NCBI GenBank assembly: GCA_031308135.1 | Contig: JAHLJT010000631.1 | Coordinates: forward strand, 154,707,276 to 154,771,275 | DNA: 64,000 nt | Reading direction: 5' to 3' | Origin: Acheta domesticus | Taxonomy: Eukaryota > Arthropoda > Insecta > Orthoptera > Gryllidae | Part shown: positions 10,513-21,468 of the stretch, piece after piece | Position numbering within the stretch: the first letter of the stretch is position 1 | How the letters are laid out: each line of letters starts with the position of its first letter | Program-made: the position numbers and the translations under genes | The notes under the pieces: generated by a model | What the model saw: the letters and a program-made list of their open reading frames with translations, nothing else | What the model was told of the DNA's origin: nothing | The model's database searches: none

Positions 10513-11605
10513 TACAGAAAAATGCTCCTGTGACGAAATTAAGAAATCAACATTTTCCAAGAAACATTAGCAAAATTAATTGAATTTAAGACATGTTGGA
10601 TATGTTTTTGATTAGAAAAATGTTTTACTGAAGATGACTTTGTGTCTGAAAATTTATCAGGGATTTAATACTCTCTATGTAGAAAAGCCGATAACTGAAA
10701 ATAAAAGTTATTTCAAGATTGTTATTGGAAAAATATAACTAATTCTTGTTCATAAAAACAACAATTTTAGCTCCATCCTAATTATACAGTACATTGCTGG
10801 ATTTTATTTTCAATTTCATCACATTCCAAAATTTTATTTTAATTGAGAGATTAGATTGTCGGAGGTTGAAATGTCAGAGCTTGGAAGTGAATATGTGCTT
10901 TTTTATGGTATTTGTCCTAGTGAACATTATTTAGAACAAATAATTAAGTTTTTGTCAACAATGAATACATTTTTTTAAATTGCAAGAAGATCCAAGACCA
11001 TATATTTTGTAAAATTGCTGAAAGAAAGTTGCAAAAATTGACTGTATAATTTATAATTTGATAATATTGTATGTGTTAAGTCATTAATAAATGTGACTGG
11101 ACTTTTTGAACGTACATTATGATTTGTATATAACATACTACCTTTATTATTCAATGTATGTTTACTACTTTATTATTCAATATGTTTTCACTATATTCCT
11201 TGTAATAATGTTAAATACTTGGCGGTGTAAAGTATCTGCAAAAATATGTTCTTGAGTTCACTCTTAAGAACTTGAAGGTAAATGCATTCAAACGAATTTC
11301 TTATGGATTCTTGAAACAAATATAGTATAAAATTTCACTGATGTGAACATTAAATATGAACATATCTTTTTTAATACATTTCCAGAATAGTAATTGCAAA
11401 CGAAATAAGGGTTTCTAGTATAACTGCGATCTGCGCAGCTGTCCAGTCGGACTACCTTTGATGACGTCACAAATCAGTGTGGAGGCTTTCTATATCCAGG
11501 GGGTGTTGGCATAACACGATCTCACCTAGTCACCAGACTTTTACCACAACGGACCATAGGCACAGAACATACATTACTATTAAAAGTCAGTTCAAATACA
11601 CAACA

Positions 11606-11610
11606 GAACC
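11606..11610. other. 5-bp target duplication GAACC (right copy)
   Basis: This matches 4785-4789 and restores the mariner sequence GGAACCCTATGC seen uninterrupted in copy 2. Confidence 0.92.
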
Positions 11611-11934
11611 CTATGCTAAATTTTAGCGTATCGTAATGCGCTTAAAAAGACGATTTCAAATATGTGTATATCTTTGTATTTTAGCGAATAGTTTTTTAGC
11701 AATTGATGTGCTTTTGTAACATATTTTTGTACTGAAATGGCACTTTTCCACTAGACCTTCCGTGCTCTCCGCTGAGAAACTAAAGGAAAATATCTCGTGA
11801 ATGGTTTTGCCTACTTTCCGAAAACGATCAAAGGCCATGTACTACGTAGATAACAGGGCGGAGGCCAGAAATATAAAATGCGCCGCTGGGGTTATGATAG
11901 TGCAATTCTGCCAGTTTCTTAGAGCAGTCACACC

Positions 11935-12991
11935 ATGTACACCAATGAAGAGAAGTTAGATATGATACTAGTGTATGGTGAATGCGGAATAAATGCCGTT
12001 AGAGCAGTGCAACGATATGGAGAGCTGTATCCTGATCGTCAGCTTCCTTCACGTCAGCTTTTTGCATGTATGTGCACGAAACTATTGGAATCGGGAAGTT
12101 GGAACACCAAACAGAGGACAAGGCAGAAAACTGCAACTGACGAAAAACGCGAAGAGGTTATTCTGGCATTGACACAGTGCAATCCACATGCTAGTTCGCG
12201 ACATGTAGCCCAGGAATGTGGTGTGAGTCACATGAGTGTCCTTCGCATATTGCATAGAAACAAATTCCATCCGTATCACTTGTCATCGCATCAAGCACTC
12301 GGAGGTCGGGATTTCGAACGGCGCATGGAATTTTGTCGGTTTGCCTTGCAACAACAGAAATATGATCAATTTTTTTAAACGAGTGCTATTTACGGATGAA
12401 GCGACTTTCACTAACCACGGTAATGTGAATGTACGAAATATGGATTACCGGGCATTAGAGAATCCTCACTGGATTCGGCAAGTACACCAGAAACCTTGGA
12501 GTGTTAACGTGTGGTGTGGCATCGTGGGAAATTTCATTGTGGGACCTTACTTCATTCCAGACATGTTAAATGGTATTATGTACGAACATTTTCTTCGAAA
12601 TGTTCTACCCACATTATTAGTAGAGATACCACTGGATACGCGTCAGTGCATGTGGTTTTAACATGACGGCTGTCCAGCTCACTCTTCACGTGTGGCAACA
12701 GGAGTATTAAATGCGAAGTTCTTGAATTGTTGGATAGGACGGCGTGCTGAAGTAAAGTGACCTGCGCGGTCTCCTGATTTGACTCCTCTTGATATTTTTC
12801 TTTGGGGGGCAGTCAAAAATAAGGTTTATGCAGAAGTTCCAACAACGCCAGAGGATATGAAGCGACGTATCACCGAAGCTCTTTCGAGTATATCAAGTGA
12901 CACCCTCACATCTGTTCATTTGTCCTTCGAACGGCGACTGCAAATGTGCATTGGAGCAGATGGACAACACTTTGAGCACATGCTTAAGTAA
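11935..12991 (+). pseudogene. Mariner/IS630-type transposase, copy 1, broken
   Basis: An N-terminal helix-turn-helix region (KLDMILVYGECG, then SSRHVAQECGVSHMSVLRIL) is followed by the catalytic core with FTDEATFTNHG, HDGCPAHSS and SPDLTPLD. The frame breaks at a T7 run (12370-12376), a TAA replaces Gln before HDG near 12660, and a TGA replaces Trp before PARSPD near 12759. The 12 bp missing from copy 2's helix-turn-helix are present here. It would cut and paste at TA sites, but this copy is dead. Confirmation comes from the matching copy at 29978-31073. Confidence 0.9.
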
Positions 12992-13369
12992 AGCATTGTT
13001 CTGTAACAATGTATTTGATATGTTTTTATTTCTATTTTGATCAATGTATATTCTTTGTACGTGACGGTTAGTTACGAATAAATTATGATTAAGAAGATAT
13101 TGTTCATTTATTTTTGTATTATTTACTCTCAATTAATAATAGAATGTGTTGTCACAGTTATCAAAACAACAGAATAGTAATTGCGTGGCAAAACAAGAAC
13201 TTTCCTGAATCTTGAATGCAGCATTTGAGTCTTCTTTGTACGAAGTCATCTTTCGGCAAAATTAGTATCGAAGAAAGTAGTTGCTACTGTGTTGAAGTAA
13301 ATGAGCGCCTTTGTCTGAAGGACGGACTCGCGAAGTTCCCCATTTAGTTAGCAGGAAGATCGAACAGAA

Positions 13370-13682
13370 AATCGCCGCCTAAGTGGAAAAATGTGTTACA
13401 AAAGCACATCAATTGCTGAAAAACTATTCGCTAAAATACAAAGATATACACATATTTGAAACCGTCTTTTTAAGCGCATTACGATACACTAAAATTTAGC
13501 ATAGGGTTGTATTTAAAAAAACAAAGTTGACCTTATATCTTCGTAGTAAAAAGTAGCGTAAAGACGAAGTGTGCTGTAATCAAGTAGCCCCTGTTCAATC
13601 AATCGACTGTCCAATCGGCATCTTCGTATCTTGCGCGGTTGAGGAGATACAAGGGGTGTTAACACTTAGCTGTTCCACCCTG
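13370..13682 (-). repeat. Right terminal inverted repeat of mariner copy 1
   Basis: This is the reverse complement of 4612-4789 joined to 11606-11750, ending GCTGTTCCACCCTG. It exceeds 300 bp, much longer than the ~30-bp ends of classic mariners. Confidence 0.85.
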
Positions 13683-13692
13683 TATATATCTA

Positions 13693-13740
<48 letters not shown>

Positions 13741-13771
13741 CATATATATATATATACATATATATGTATAA
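13683..13771. repeat. (TA)n microsatellite with GTATAC interruptions
   Basis: The TATA-rich tract is broken by TGTA and ACAT motifs. It is the right flank of the TA-targeted mariner element. Confidence 0.9.
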
Positions 13772-14575
13772 CTCGACCAAGCGAAGAATGAAGGATGCGA
13801 TTGCAGCACGTCGTGGAACTAACAGTATAAACACGGACCTTTACAGTCAGTTTCGCTAACAAAGTCGCCAGGAGCGCAAATCGAGTTCAAAGACTGCTTC
13901 TACCGAATCATTATGGCCTCCTTCACATCTCTTACACCGTGCCTTCATAGAGGTTGTGAACCAGCTGATAAAATATAACTTCAGAGACACATCAAACACG
14001 ATTTACACTGACTGTTTTATTTTTCCCCCTTTAAGTTCCTTTTTTTTTTACTGTTCATCGTTCTAGTACTAGAATGTAATAAAAAGTTATATTTATATTG
14101 AATTTTTTAATATCTATCCATTGAATTTAAACATTTTGCATTCTTCTTCATTCATCTTTTTTTCCACGGGCTTTAGGCGGTTTGTTAGGAATAAAGTACC
14201 AAAACATTAATTTTATTGTTATAAGTATCTACAATATTCTTCATTATGGTGGTAGTTACTTCTTACATAAAAAAGTATTTTATTTGGTATGCATTCTGAG
14301 TAACTACTTAAGTTAAATAAACTATTTATATGAATGTTACTGCCAATCGAAAGAATTAGTTTCAAAATTTTGAATCGTTTTGCAGAGAAAAGTATACTTT
14401 TATTTCTTCCAATATGAGGTGCAGATATGAAGAAATACAGTTATAATATTAATTGAGAAGGTACTAGATTTGCAACGAAATAAATTGAGTATCCTTATAT
14501 CTCCGTCTCTGTCGTTTCGGTTGTAAACACAGACGGTGGCGCTCTCCTGTAAAGATCATTCTCAACTTGGTCGAG
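13772..14575. mobile_element. Small TIR element, ~0.8 kb, unclassified
   Basis: The left end CTCGACCAAGCGAAGAATGA and the reverse complement of the right end, CTCGACCAAGTTGAGAATGA, form a 20-bp inverted repeat with three mismatches. The interior is AT-rich with no recognisable transposase. The arrangement suggests a non-autonomous DNA transposon; no clear target duplication is visible within the TA-rich flanks. Confidence 0.55.
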
Positions 14576-14708
14576 CTTTTATATAAAAAAAAGGTAAACG
14601 ACATTCATACTGAGCACATTTATATTACCATGACCGTTTTTTATTTACTCTTTAAATAAAAGTATGTTGCACATATTTTGGCCTTCAACATTGTCTTTTA
14701 TTCGTTAA
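14576..14708. other. AT-rich spacer
   Basis: I see nothing beyond AT-rich sequence between the small TIR element and the Copia LTR. Confidence 0.5.
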
Positions 14709-15033
14709 TGTTAGAAATAACTATTGATGTATAATGACACACGAATGACTTTTATAATTAGAACATGTATTTTCGTAATATAAACAAAACATAAGTTTGT
14801 TAAACAAAAGACATACATTTTAAGACAAACCCGAGCAATGATGTATACATATACTCCTATGTACTCCTTTTGCCGTGCAACATGGCTCCTTGTACGGCTT
14901 CACCTCCGCCTATTGGGAAAGCGCGGAGTCAGCCATCTAGTGGTATTTATACATAGTGGTATGTATACATCATTGATCCCCGACGCAAAGCCGTCTGCAA
15001 TTGCAATTAGCATGGAAATTTAACATACTAACA
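14709..15033 (-). repeat. Copia element 1, 3' LTR, 325 bp
   Basis: Its ends are TGTTAG and CTAACA. A polypurine tract (AGAGGG on the minus strand) abuts it at 15034, followed by the end of pol. No second LTR is found, so the element is 5'-truncated. Confidence 0.8.
14836..14975. repeat. 16-bp inverted pair inside the Copia 1 LTR
   Basis: CAATGATGTATACATA at 14836 and TATGTATACATCATTG at 14960 are perfect reverse complements about 110 bp apart. They could form a stem in LTR transcripts, or be the ends of a 140-bp MITE inserted in the LTR; one LTR cannot decide. Confidence 0.6.
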
Positions 15034-15063
15034 CCCTCTGTCAATTTCAAGGCTATTTAACTA

Positions 15064-17465
15064 TCAGTCACGTAATCCACATCTGATAGCGCAACTTTCA
15101 TGTTTATTATTGGGCAGAGGTTTAGTCAATACGTCGGCAACCATTTCTTCAGTACTTAAATATTCTATTTTCAATTTATGTTCTTGTACTGCTTGACGAA
15201 TAAAATGATATCTCATGTCAATATGTTTAGACCTTGCTTAGAACACTGGATTGTATACTAATTTTCCAGTTGATTGGTTATCGTTGTAAATAATTATTTT
15301 ATTAGAATGATTAATTCCCAGTTCTTGGGAAAAAGTAAGGATCTGTATTGCTTCTTTAGCAGCTTCGGAAATGCTAATGTATTCTGCTTCAGTAGAAGAC
15401 AGCGCGACGGTTCTTTGTTTACGAGTACACCACGCAATTGCTGCTCCCGACATCAAGAAAACATATCCGGGATACGATTTTCTATCATTTAGGTAATTTG
15501 CGCAGTCGGCGTCGGCATAACCCTGTAATTCCGTGTCATCGTGAACATAGACTAATTTTTTATTAATTGTTCCTTGCATGTACCGAATTATACGTTTAGC
15601 AGCCTGTCAATGACTTTCATTGTGACAATTATTATACTGACTTAACATGTTAACAACGTATGCGATGTCCGGACGTGTGCCTCCTGCTACATCCATAAAA
15701 TAACCAATGAGCTCACGGAATGGTCGTTGATCTTTCTCTCTTTCTGAAGTGGTAGTGAAGTTTCCAGTAGCGATGGGAGTTTTCACGGGCTTACAATCTT
15801 CCATGTTGTATCTTTTCAAGATGTCTTTAATGTAACCACTTTGACAAAGTGTTATATTCTTATCATCTTGCTCTATTTCAATCTCCAGACAAAAACTAGC
15901 TCGCCCTAGGTCCTTGACGTCAAAATGAGAAGCAAGTTCTCTTTTGATCTGATTGATGCTTGCATTATTTTTCGATGCAATTAACATGTCGTCAACATAG
16001 ACAAGTAGGTACGTGTGAGGTTCTCTAGTATCAACGAACATGCATGGATCCGAATTTGTAGCTCGAAGACCAAAATTTTCCAGAGTGGTCTTCAACTTCG
16101 TATGCCACTTGCTTGACGAAGACTGTATACGACTTGCTTGACGAAGACCGTAAATGGCTTTCTTCAATTTACAGAACTTGTCACCGGATTTTAAGAGTTG
16201 GAGCATATTTTGAGCCTTTTTTTATTAAATTGATGTCTCCTTCAGTCTCAATTATTCTTTTTAATGACTCATTCAAGTGCAATGGTTTTTCCATGAACAG
16301 TAACGTGTCGATATCACTATTCAAATATGCGGTGGTGACGTCGAGTTGTGAAATTTTTAGATCAAGTTTGACAGATAACGCCATGAGGAATCTAAATGAC
16401 TCAATTCTGGCGACTGGAGAGAATGTATCAATAAAGTCGATTCCAGGTCTTTGAGCGAAACCTCGGGCGACAACTCTGGCCTTTCGTCGAAATTGTGGAT
16501 GGTTCCATCAGGATTCATCTTGTTACGGAGTACAGTTCAGCAGTCGATGACAATATTACTGCTCGGTCTGTTGACTAATTCCCAAGTGTTATTGGCAATT
16601 AGACACTTGATTTCCGAGTATATTGCATCAAGCCACTCGGATTTGTCGGGACCGTTTATAGCATCGTGCATATTTATTTCTGGTGCATTGAAAACAGAGT
16701 TATTACTTTGTGATGAATATTTTTCTTCATAAACGTCATTTTTATTTTTGTAACTGATAGGAGATAAGCCCACAATTGGCAATATGGGATGCTCACGTTC
16801 ATCATCGACAAAATTAGTTTTAATCTGAACTTGACTTACTTGTGAATTTTTCCATTTGGGTGGACGTCCTCTTTTTTCAGTTTTTATCATTCTTGGTCTT
16901 CCGCGTAGTCGGCTTGTTGTCGCAGCGTCATTATTATCTTCGAGAGGTTGAGAGGAATTTGTGTTTTCACATTCAAGAGTAGTAGATCCAATATCATGGC
17001 CGTTTAAACATTCTGGATTTGGATCTATTTCAACTATGTTCGGCGAATGTACTTGTAGTTCCTGGTGTATTTTGTTAAACGCGTTTTCTCCAGGAAAGAA
17101 ATCTTCTTCGGACGATTTGCAATCAAATTTGTCTAGGAATCTTACATTGCGTGATATACGAATTGCTCGTTCAAATGGTATCAAGATACGATATCCCTTA
17201 TTGGAGTCAGAGTATCCAACAAAGTTTCCGCATATCCCTTTGTTTTCAAATTTTCCTTTACCAGGTGTCATGTCTAGGACCAGGTGTCTTGTCTAGAACC
17301 TTGGACGTCTATATACCTTGGTTCCAAATTCACGTAACTTCGAGATACCTGGTCTTTTTCCGTTCCATTTTTCATATGGAGTCCCCTCGGGCAAGCTCTT
17401 CGTAATGTACCTGTTGCGAATATAGTTTGCGGTCGCAACAGCTTAGGCCCAGAAAGAAGAAGGCA
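15064..17465 (-). pseudogene. Ty1/Copia pol (integrase end, RT, RNase H), 5'-truncated
   Basis: Minus-strand frames give the integrase C-terminal part (GNFVGYSDSNKGYRI), RT (YLLVYVDDMLIAS with the catalytic Asp pair, KKAIYGLRQASR) and RNase H (LSSTEAEYISISEAAKEA). The usual Copia C-terminus (EMVADVLTKPLP) stops at 15064. The reading is broken by a TAG near 17305, a shift near 16450-16540, a stop near 15605 and another near 15238. Sequence upstream of the integrase core (gag, protease) is absent; homology ends near 17465. Confidence 0.9.
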
Positions 17466-18084
17466 TTCCGGACTATATTAACTTACATCGAGAAATGTCA
17501 CATACAAACACGTTGCCATGAGCATCGCCGTTTCTTCAGCAAGGAATTAAATTCGAGGATGAAATGAATGGTAGAAGGTTCATAAGCTCGCACTGCTACC
17601 TGACGTGCAAATTACCGAAGCAGCGTTTGAAATTACGCATGTACCTTAAAATAGATGTCGCCACATGGAAACGACGCTAGCGAATCCTTTAGTCCATTCT
17701 ATCAAACAGCGAGAGTTTCTCCTCCTGTTGTATATTCCTCCATGCCCGGATGATTAAACTCTCGTATTACTGCCTTCCGCGAGATAAACTGTGTACTGCT
17801 AAACCCCAAAAGATTAATTTTTAATCCCGCAGACAAACACGTCTGTCTCTCGTGAACCCCCGACAGCATCTCTCTTGTTTTCCTATTGTTGAAGTACATT
17901 TCTACCAAAAGCGACTCGTCCAGTTCACAATGTTTTTACCTTTTTATTTACAATTGTTTTAGTAGTATTTTGTATTCCCTATTCAATTTTGCTGTACTAC
18001 TATTTCGAAATAAAATTCCTGATGAAGATTATGCCCCTTTTTGTTAATTCTTTTTGCTTATTTTAGCCACAACTATTAATTTTT
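17466..18084. other. Unassigned sequence between Copia 1 and LINE copy 1
   Basis: There is no recognisable gene. A 68-codon minus-strand open stretch at 17702-17908 has coding-like composition but no motif I know. The rest is AT-rich. Confidence 0.4.
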
Positions 18085-19930
18085 ATTTATTTATTTGTCA
18101 AAAAACAGTAATAACTGTATATGACGTGTTGGGAAAGAGATTTATCTGCGCACATTTTCTTGAGGCCCAGAATTAAAAAACAATGAAAAACTAGAAACAA
18201 GAATTTAGAAAATAATTATTTTAGAAAAATAAAAATATTTGAAAAATGTTTGTTCCCGAGTTATAGAAAATCAATTTCACCGGTATATGAACTACAAGCA
18301 AAAGGAGTGCTCAACAAAACGTGCGCACAGTGAAGTTACATTTACGTCCAGAAGCAAAACAAGGGGCCATCTCAGCATTTGCTCAATAGATCAGGGAAAC
18401 TGGACAAAAGCCTGATCGAGATGGGGGTCATTGACCCGGAAGCTGAAGTACATTACTTGTTACAAGCGTATTAAGTATTTTTTTAAAATGTATACAATAC
18501 AAACGTAAACTAATTCATTATATATCATTGTTTTGTTACAATAAACATAATTTTTCTTTTTCACGATCAGTATAGTCTCTAATTGTATAGAAACAGTTTT
18601 GCAGCAAAAAAGATTTTACTTTTAACTTAAATTTGTGTACCGACTTTAATTGTTTAATGTCATCTGGCAATGTGTTGTAAAGTAACGAACATGTATTGTA
18701 TGTTGATTTCTTGTACTGAGCTGTTGATACTGACACTTGACGCACGTGATTTCTACGGCGTGTGTTGTAATTATAAATATCAATATTGCATGAAAATATG
18801 TTCCCTCCGTTAAGTAGGTCATTTTTGACAAATATTACAGATTCGTAAATAAATAGACAAGGCAATGGTAAGATTCCCAGCTCAATGAAAAGAGGCTTGC
18901 AGGAATCACGTGGAAGGCATTTTTTCATTATTCGAATAATTTTCTTTTGCAATCTGAAGGTCTGAATACTACAGGATGAGCTTCCCCAGAATATTATGCC
19001 ATATCTCAGGCGGGAATGCACATTTGCAAAATAAACGCAACGAGCTGCATGAAGGCTGACAGAATTTGAAAGAATTCTGAATGCATAGCATAATGAACTT
19101 AATTTAGTGTTTAATTCTGTTATATGTACATTCCATTTGAGGTTTGATTGAATTGAAAGACCTAAAAATTTTGTTGCCTCAACATCAGCTAATTGCATAT
19201 TGTTCATTTTCAATGGAACATGCGATTTCCGATTTGAGATGCAAAAATGCATTGAAACAGTTTTTCTTTCGTTAACAATTAATTTGTTATTATTAAACCA
19301 ATTTGAAACTTCTGAAATTGTACTATTTACTGCTTCTTTTTTGCAAAGAACATTCGTGTCATCAGCAAACAGAACCGTTCTTCCATTTTTAATAGACGAG
19401 GGCATATCGTTTACATATATCAGAAAGAGAATAGGACCTAAGATCGAACCTTGCGGGACCCCATGCTCAATTGTCAAAGAATTGGAAATATAAATATGTA
19501 ATGTCCTTTCCTGCCAGTATGGTATTTCTACTCTTTGAGTCCGATGTTTAAGGTACGAAGTTATCCAATCTAGGGCAATACCACGAATTCCATACGAAGG
19601 TAATTTTGAGAGCAAGATGTTATGGTCAATAACGTCAAAAGCTTTCGAGAGATCTAAGAATATTCCAATGGGTACTTCATTTTGGTCTATTGATGAAGCA
19701 ACATCTTTGAGAAAAGAAAAAATGGCAGTTTCCGTAGATTTTGATTTTCTAAAACCGTGTTGTGAGTCTGAAAACGCTTTGTTTTTCCAGAGAAAAGTTT
19801 CCATTCGTAAGTAGAAAAGTCTTTCTAATATTTTTGAGAAAACTGACAAAAGAGAAATTGGCCGGTAATTTTGAATATCATTTTTGTTCCCTTTTTTTAA
19901 AAGTGGCTTAATTTTTTGCACATGTACATG
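18085..19930 (-). mobile_element. Non-LTR retrotransposon (Jockey/CR1-like), copy 1, 5'-truncated
   Basis: The element ends (at its left, 3' side) in a TAAA-type tail (TTTATTTATTTATTTG on the + strand) and carries a 3' UTR of about 450 bp. It is cut at the 5' side near 19930, where family A sequence resumes. It is nearly identical to copy 2 (49405-50993) over their shared length; copy 3 (60766-60960) holds only the 3' tip. Confidence 0.88.
18536..19930 (-). pseudogene. LINE reverse transcriptase, copy 1 (5'-truncated)
   Basis: The remaining ~465 codons are open. They contain the RT blocks [36 protein letters not shown] with a catalytic Asp, [19 protein letters not shown] and the FADDTNVLC box, then a thumb and C-terminal region (LRYGIIFWGSSS). 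No RNase H or zinc knuckle follows. The endonuclease and the start of RT are missing, so it cannot be active. The block spellings fit Jockey/CR1-group LINEs; the exact clade is uncertain. It would reverse-transcribe its own RNA at a nicked target. Confidence 0.9.
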
Positions 19931-20776
19931 TAATGCACATGCACTCATAAATGCAGTAATATGAACAAATCGCCTCTAATGTAAATATTAACGACGCAAG
20001 AGACTATTAAAAAAATACATTAGTGTAATTTTTGAAAAAAAAACACAAAAGAATAGAACAAAATAACATCTATCTCAACACTATGTTATCACTATCCGTC
20101 CCAAAAGTTTAGAGAAAAAATCTAGAGCCGTTTTAGAGAAAATATTTTTGATATTTTTTTAGTATTACCAAATATTTGAGGCAATATTGCGCGAAAACTA
20201 ATACAATTTTCAAAAATATGTTCATGACCTAAACGAAAGATCTAATTATAAAGAAAAAAATTACTTGAAAGAAAAATCTTAATTTTGTAGTTGTTGAAAT
20301 ACGCCGAAAAAATTCAGTCTCTTGCTACTTCCAAAAATTTAGATTTATCAGTTAAAATGGGACCTATGCCACCTTTATAAATGTATTTCTCTCTTTTAAG
20401 AAGAAATTTAAAAAAAACATTTGGAGCCATTTTTGAGAAATTTTGAACATGTCCCGAAAACTTCATGTAAAGTACCCCCAAAAATTAATTAATGGTTTTC
20501 AAAATCGCAGAGCTTCAACTCAGGCCAGATCGACAAGGGTTTATTTAGTTTGGGAAAAATCGTACCCATAGTTTAGGCGCTAGTGTTGTTCACATACCAG
20601 ACGGACGGATGGACGTTTTGGAGGGGAAAAAAATCTGTATCAGTGTATACCCAAAACGTGTATTTCCGTCGAAATCTCGAAATCGATTTTCCGCAACATT
20701 ACTTAACATTCTGAATACTACGTGTATTACTCTGTATATAGTATATATACTATATACGTACGTATACGAAAAAATA
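19931..20776 (+). mobile_element. Family A repeat, copy 3, 5'-truncated
   Basis: It resumes family A at the segment before ATCGCC and AATGTAAATATTAACGACG, and runs through the GCAATATTGCGCG block, the CAGACGGACGGATGGACG tract (20600) and the terminal ACGTACGTATACG palindrome. The LINE copy 1 5' end marks its left limit. Confidence 0.7.
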
Positions 20777-21468
20777 ACTAGTGCTACAGAATGGCACAGA
20801 CTTTCGCGTACTAGTTAGTTTTCGAATTTCGTTGGTCTGGGCAAACTTACATTGTCTCACCCTTTGGCCACCTATCATGTCTCTCGGCCCAAAGTACATT
20901 TTAAAAAAATCGTCCGATGTTGAAGATAAAGTTTCATTTGTTTTAAAAAATCATTTAATTCATTTTTTAAGTCGAAATAAAAGTGGAGGCTCATCTCCTT
21001 GCACAGTAGATTGCACTTTAATTAAATCAGTTTATTAATGTAGATTTTTAAATATATAACCTACAATATGAAGTGACAATATGTGTTATATATCCTACAA
21101 TCCTTATAATATGTATAAATATTTGTCATCATAGTAAGGAATAACATTTTCGATATTTCGATATACAATTCACTGAGAAAAAGGCATCATTGAATTTACA
21201 GTTCGGACTGTTCAAATAACAATAAGGATCATCACCTCTGTGTTCAACTAATCTAATTAGTAACATTCAATAATAATCAATGAAATAATTAACAAAATTG
21301 AAAACGATATATATACTTGCTGCACAATTAACTTAAAGCATTAATATGAACGAATATTTTCGTGTTTATAGCGCTCAAATTTACCCCCCCCCCCTCCATT
21401 GAAAGTTCCGAAATCCCGCCTCTGCATATATAGGGGTATATATATAGTATGTATACGGGAAAATAAAA
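20777..21468 (+). mobile_element. Family A copy 4, both ends present, interior replaced
   Basis: The 5' end (ACTAGTGCTACAGAATGGCA, then ACTTTCGCGTA) directly follows copy 3. The 3' end (GTATACGGGAAAATAAAA) lies at 21451. The ~520 bp between 20913 and 21430 do not match family A and include a run of C at 21387, next to TTCCGAAATCCCGCCTCTGC, that looks like the end of another transposon. This is a composite; the order of events is unclear. Confidence 0.5.

Larger units (their letters stand above)
9327..11508 (+). mobile_element. P-like (THAP-bearing) DNA transposon, 2182 bp, decayed
   Basis: The termini are a perfect 12-bp inverted repeat, CAACACCCCCTG/CAGGGGGTGTTG, extending imperfectly to about 49 bp (AGAAAGCCTCCACACTGA is shared, then TTGTGACGT). 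The 7-bp target duplication GCATAAC lies at 9320-9326 and 11509-11515. Near the left end, + strand frames give a degenerate THAP zinc finger (9548-9680). P-superfamily elements carry an N-terminal THAP domain and usually make 8-bp duplications, so the assignment is probable but the 7-bp site is a departure. No intact transposase remains. Confidence 0.75.
4790..11605 (-). mobile_element. Ty3/Gypsy LTR retrotransposon, minus strand, inactive
   Basis: This element is bounded by two 214-bp LTRs starting TGTTAGG and ending CAACA, with a GAACC target duplication. Read on the minus strand it holds gag, a CCHC zinc knuckle with a DSG protease, RT, RNase H and integrase, then a polypurine tract at the left LTR. 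No env gene is visible. The gene order PR-RT-RH-IN is that of Ty3/Gypsy; the gag resembles insect Mag-like elements, but I cannot fix the clade. Several stops and frameshifts show it is dead. Without the nested P-like element it is about 4.6 kb. Confidence 0.93.
9203..11605 (-). repeat. Gypsy 5' LTR (right in window), split by a P-like element
   Basis: The LTR runs 9203-9326 and 11516-11605 (124 + 90 = 214 bp), exactly matching the left LTR. The interruption is the 2182-bp element at 9327-11508 plus a duplicated GCATAAC. Confidence 0.93.
4612..13682 (+). mobile_element. Mariner/IS630-type transposon copy 1, split by a Gypsy element
   Basis: The ends read CAGAGTGGAACAGC (4612) and GCTGTTCCACCCTG (ending 13682), flanked by TA on both sides. 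The terminal inverted repeats exceed 300 bp: the left one is broken at 4789 and resumes at 11606, and the right one begins near 13370. Removing the Gypsy insertion and one target duplication leaves about 2250 bp, matching copy 2 (29476-31716, 2241 bp). The enclosed transposase is a pseudogene. Confidence 0.9.

Noticed and set aside
17702..17908. 68-codon minus frame resembling a receptor fragment
   Set aside because: No conserved motif strong enough; left as unassigned.
18300..18475. Coding-like + strand stretch in the LINE 3' UTR (ISAFAQWIRETGQ-type)
   Set aside because: It is shared by LINE copies 1 and 2 at the nucleotide level, is on the wrong strand for the element and contains stops; kept as part of the UTR.
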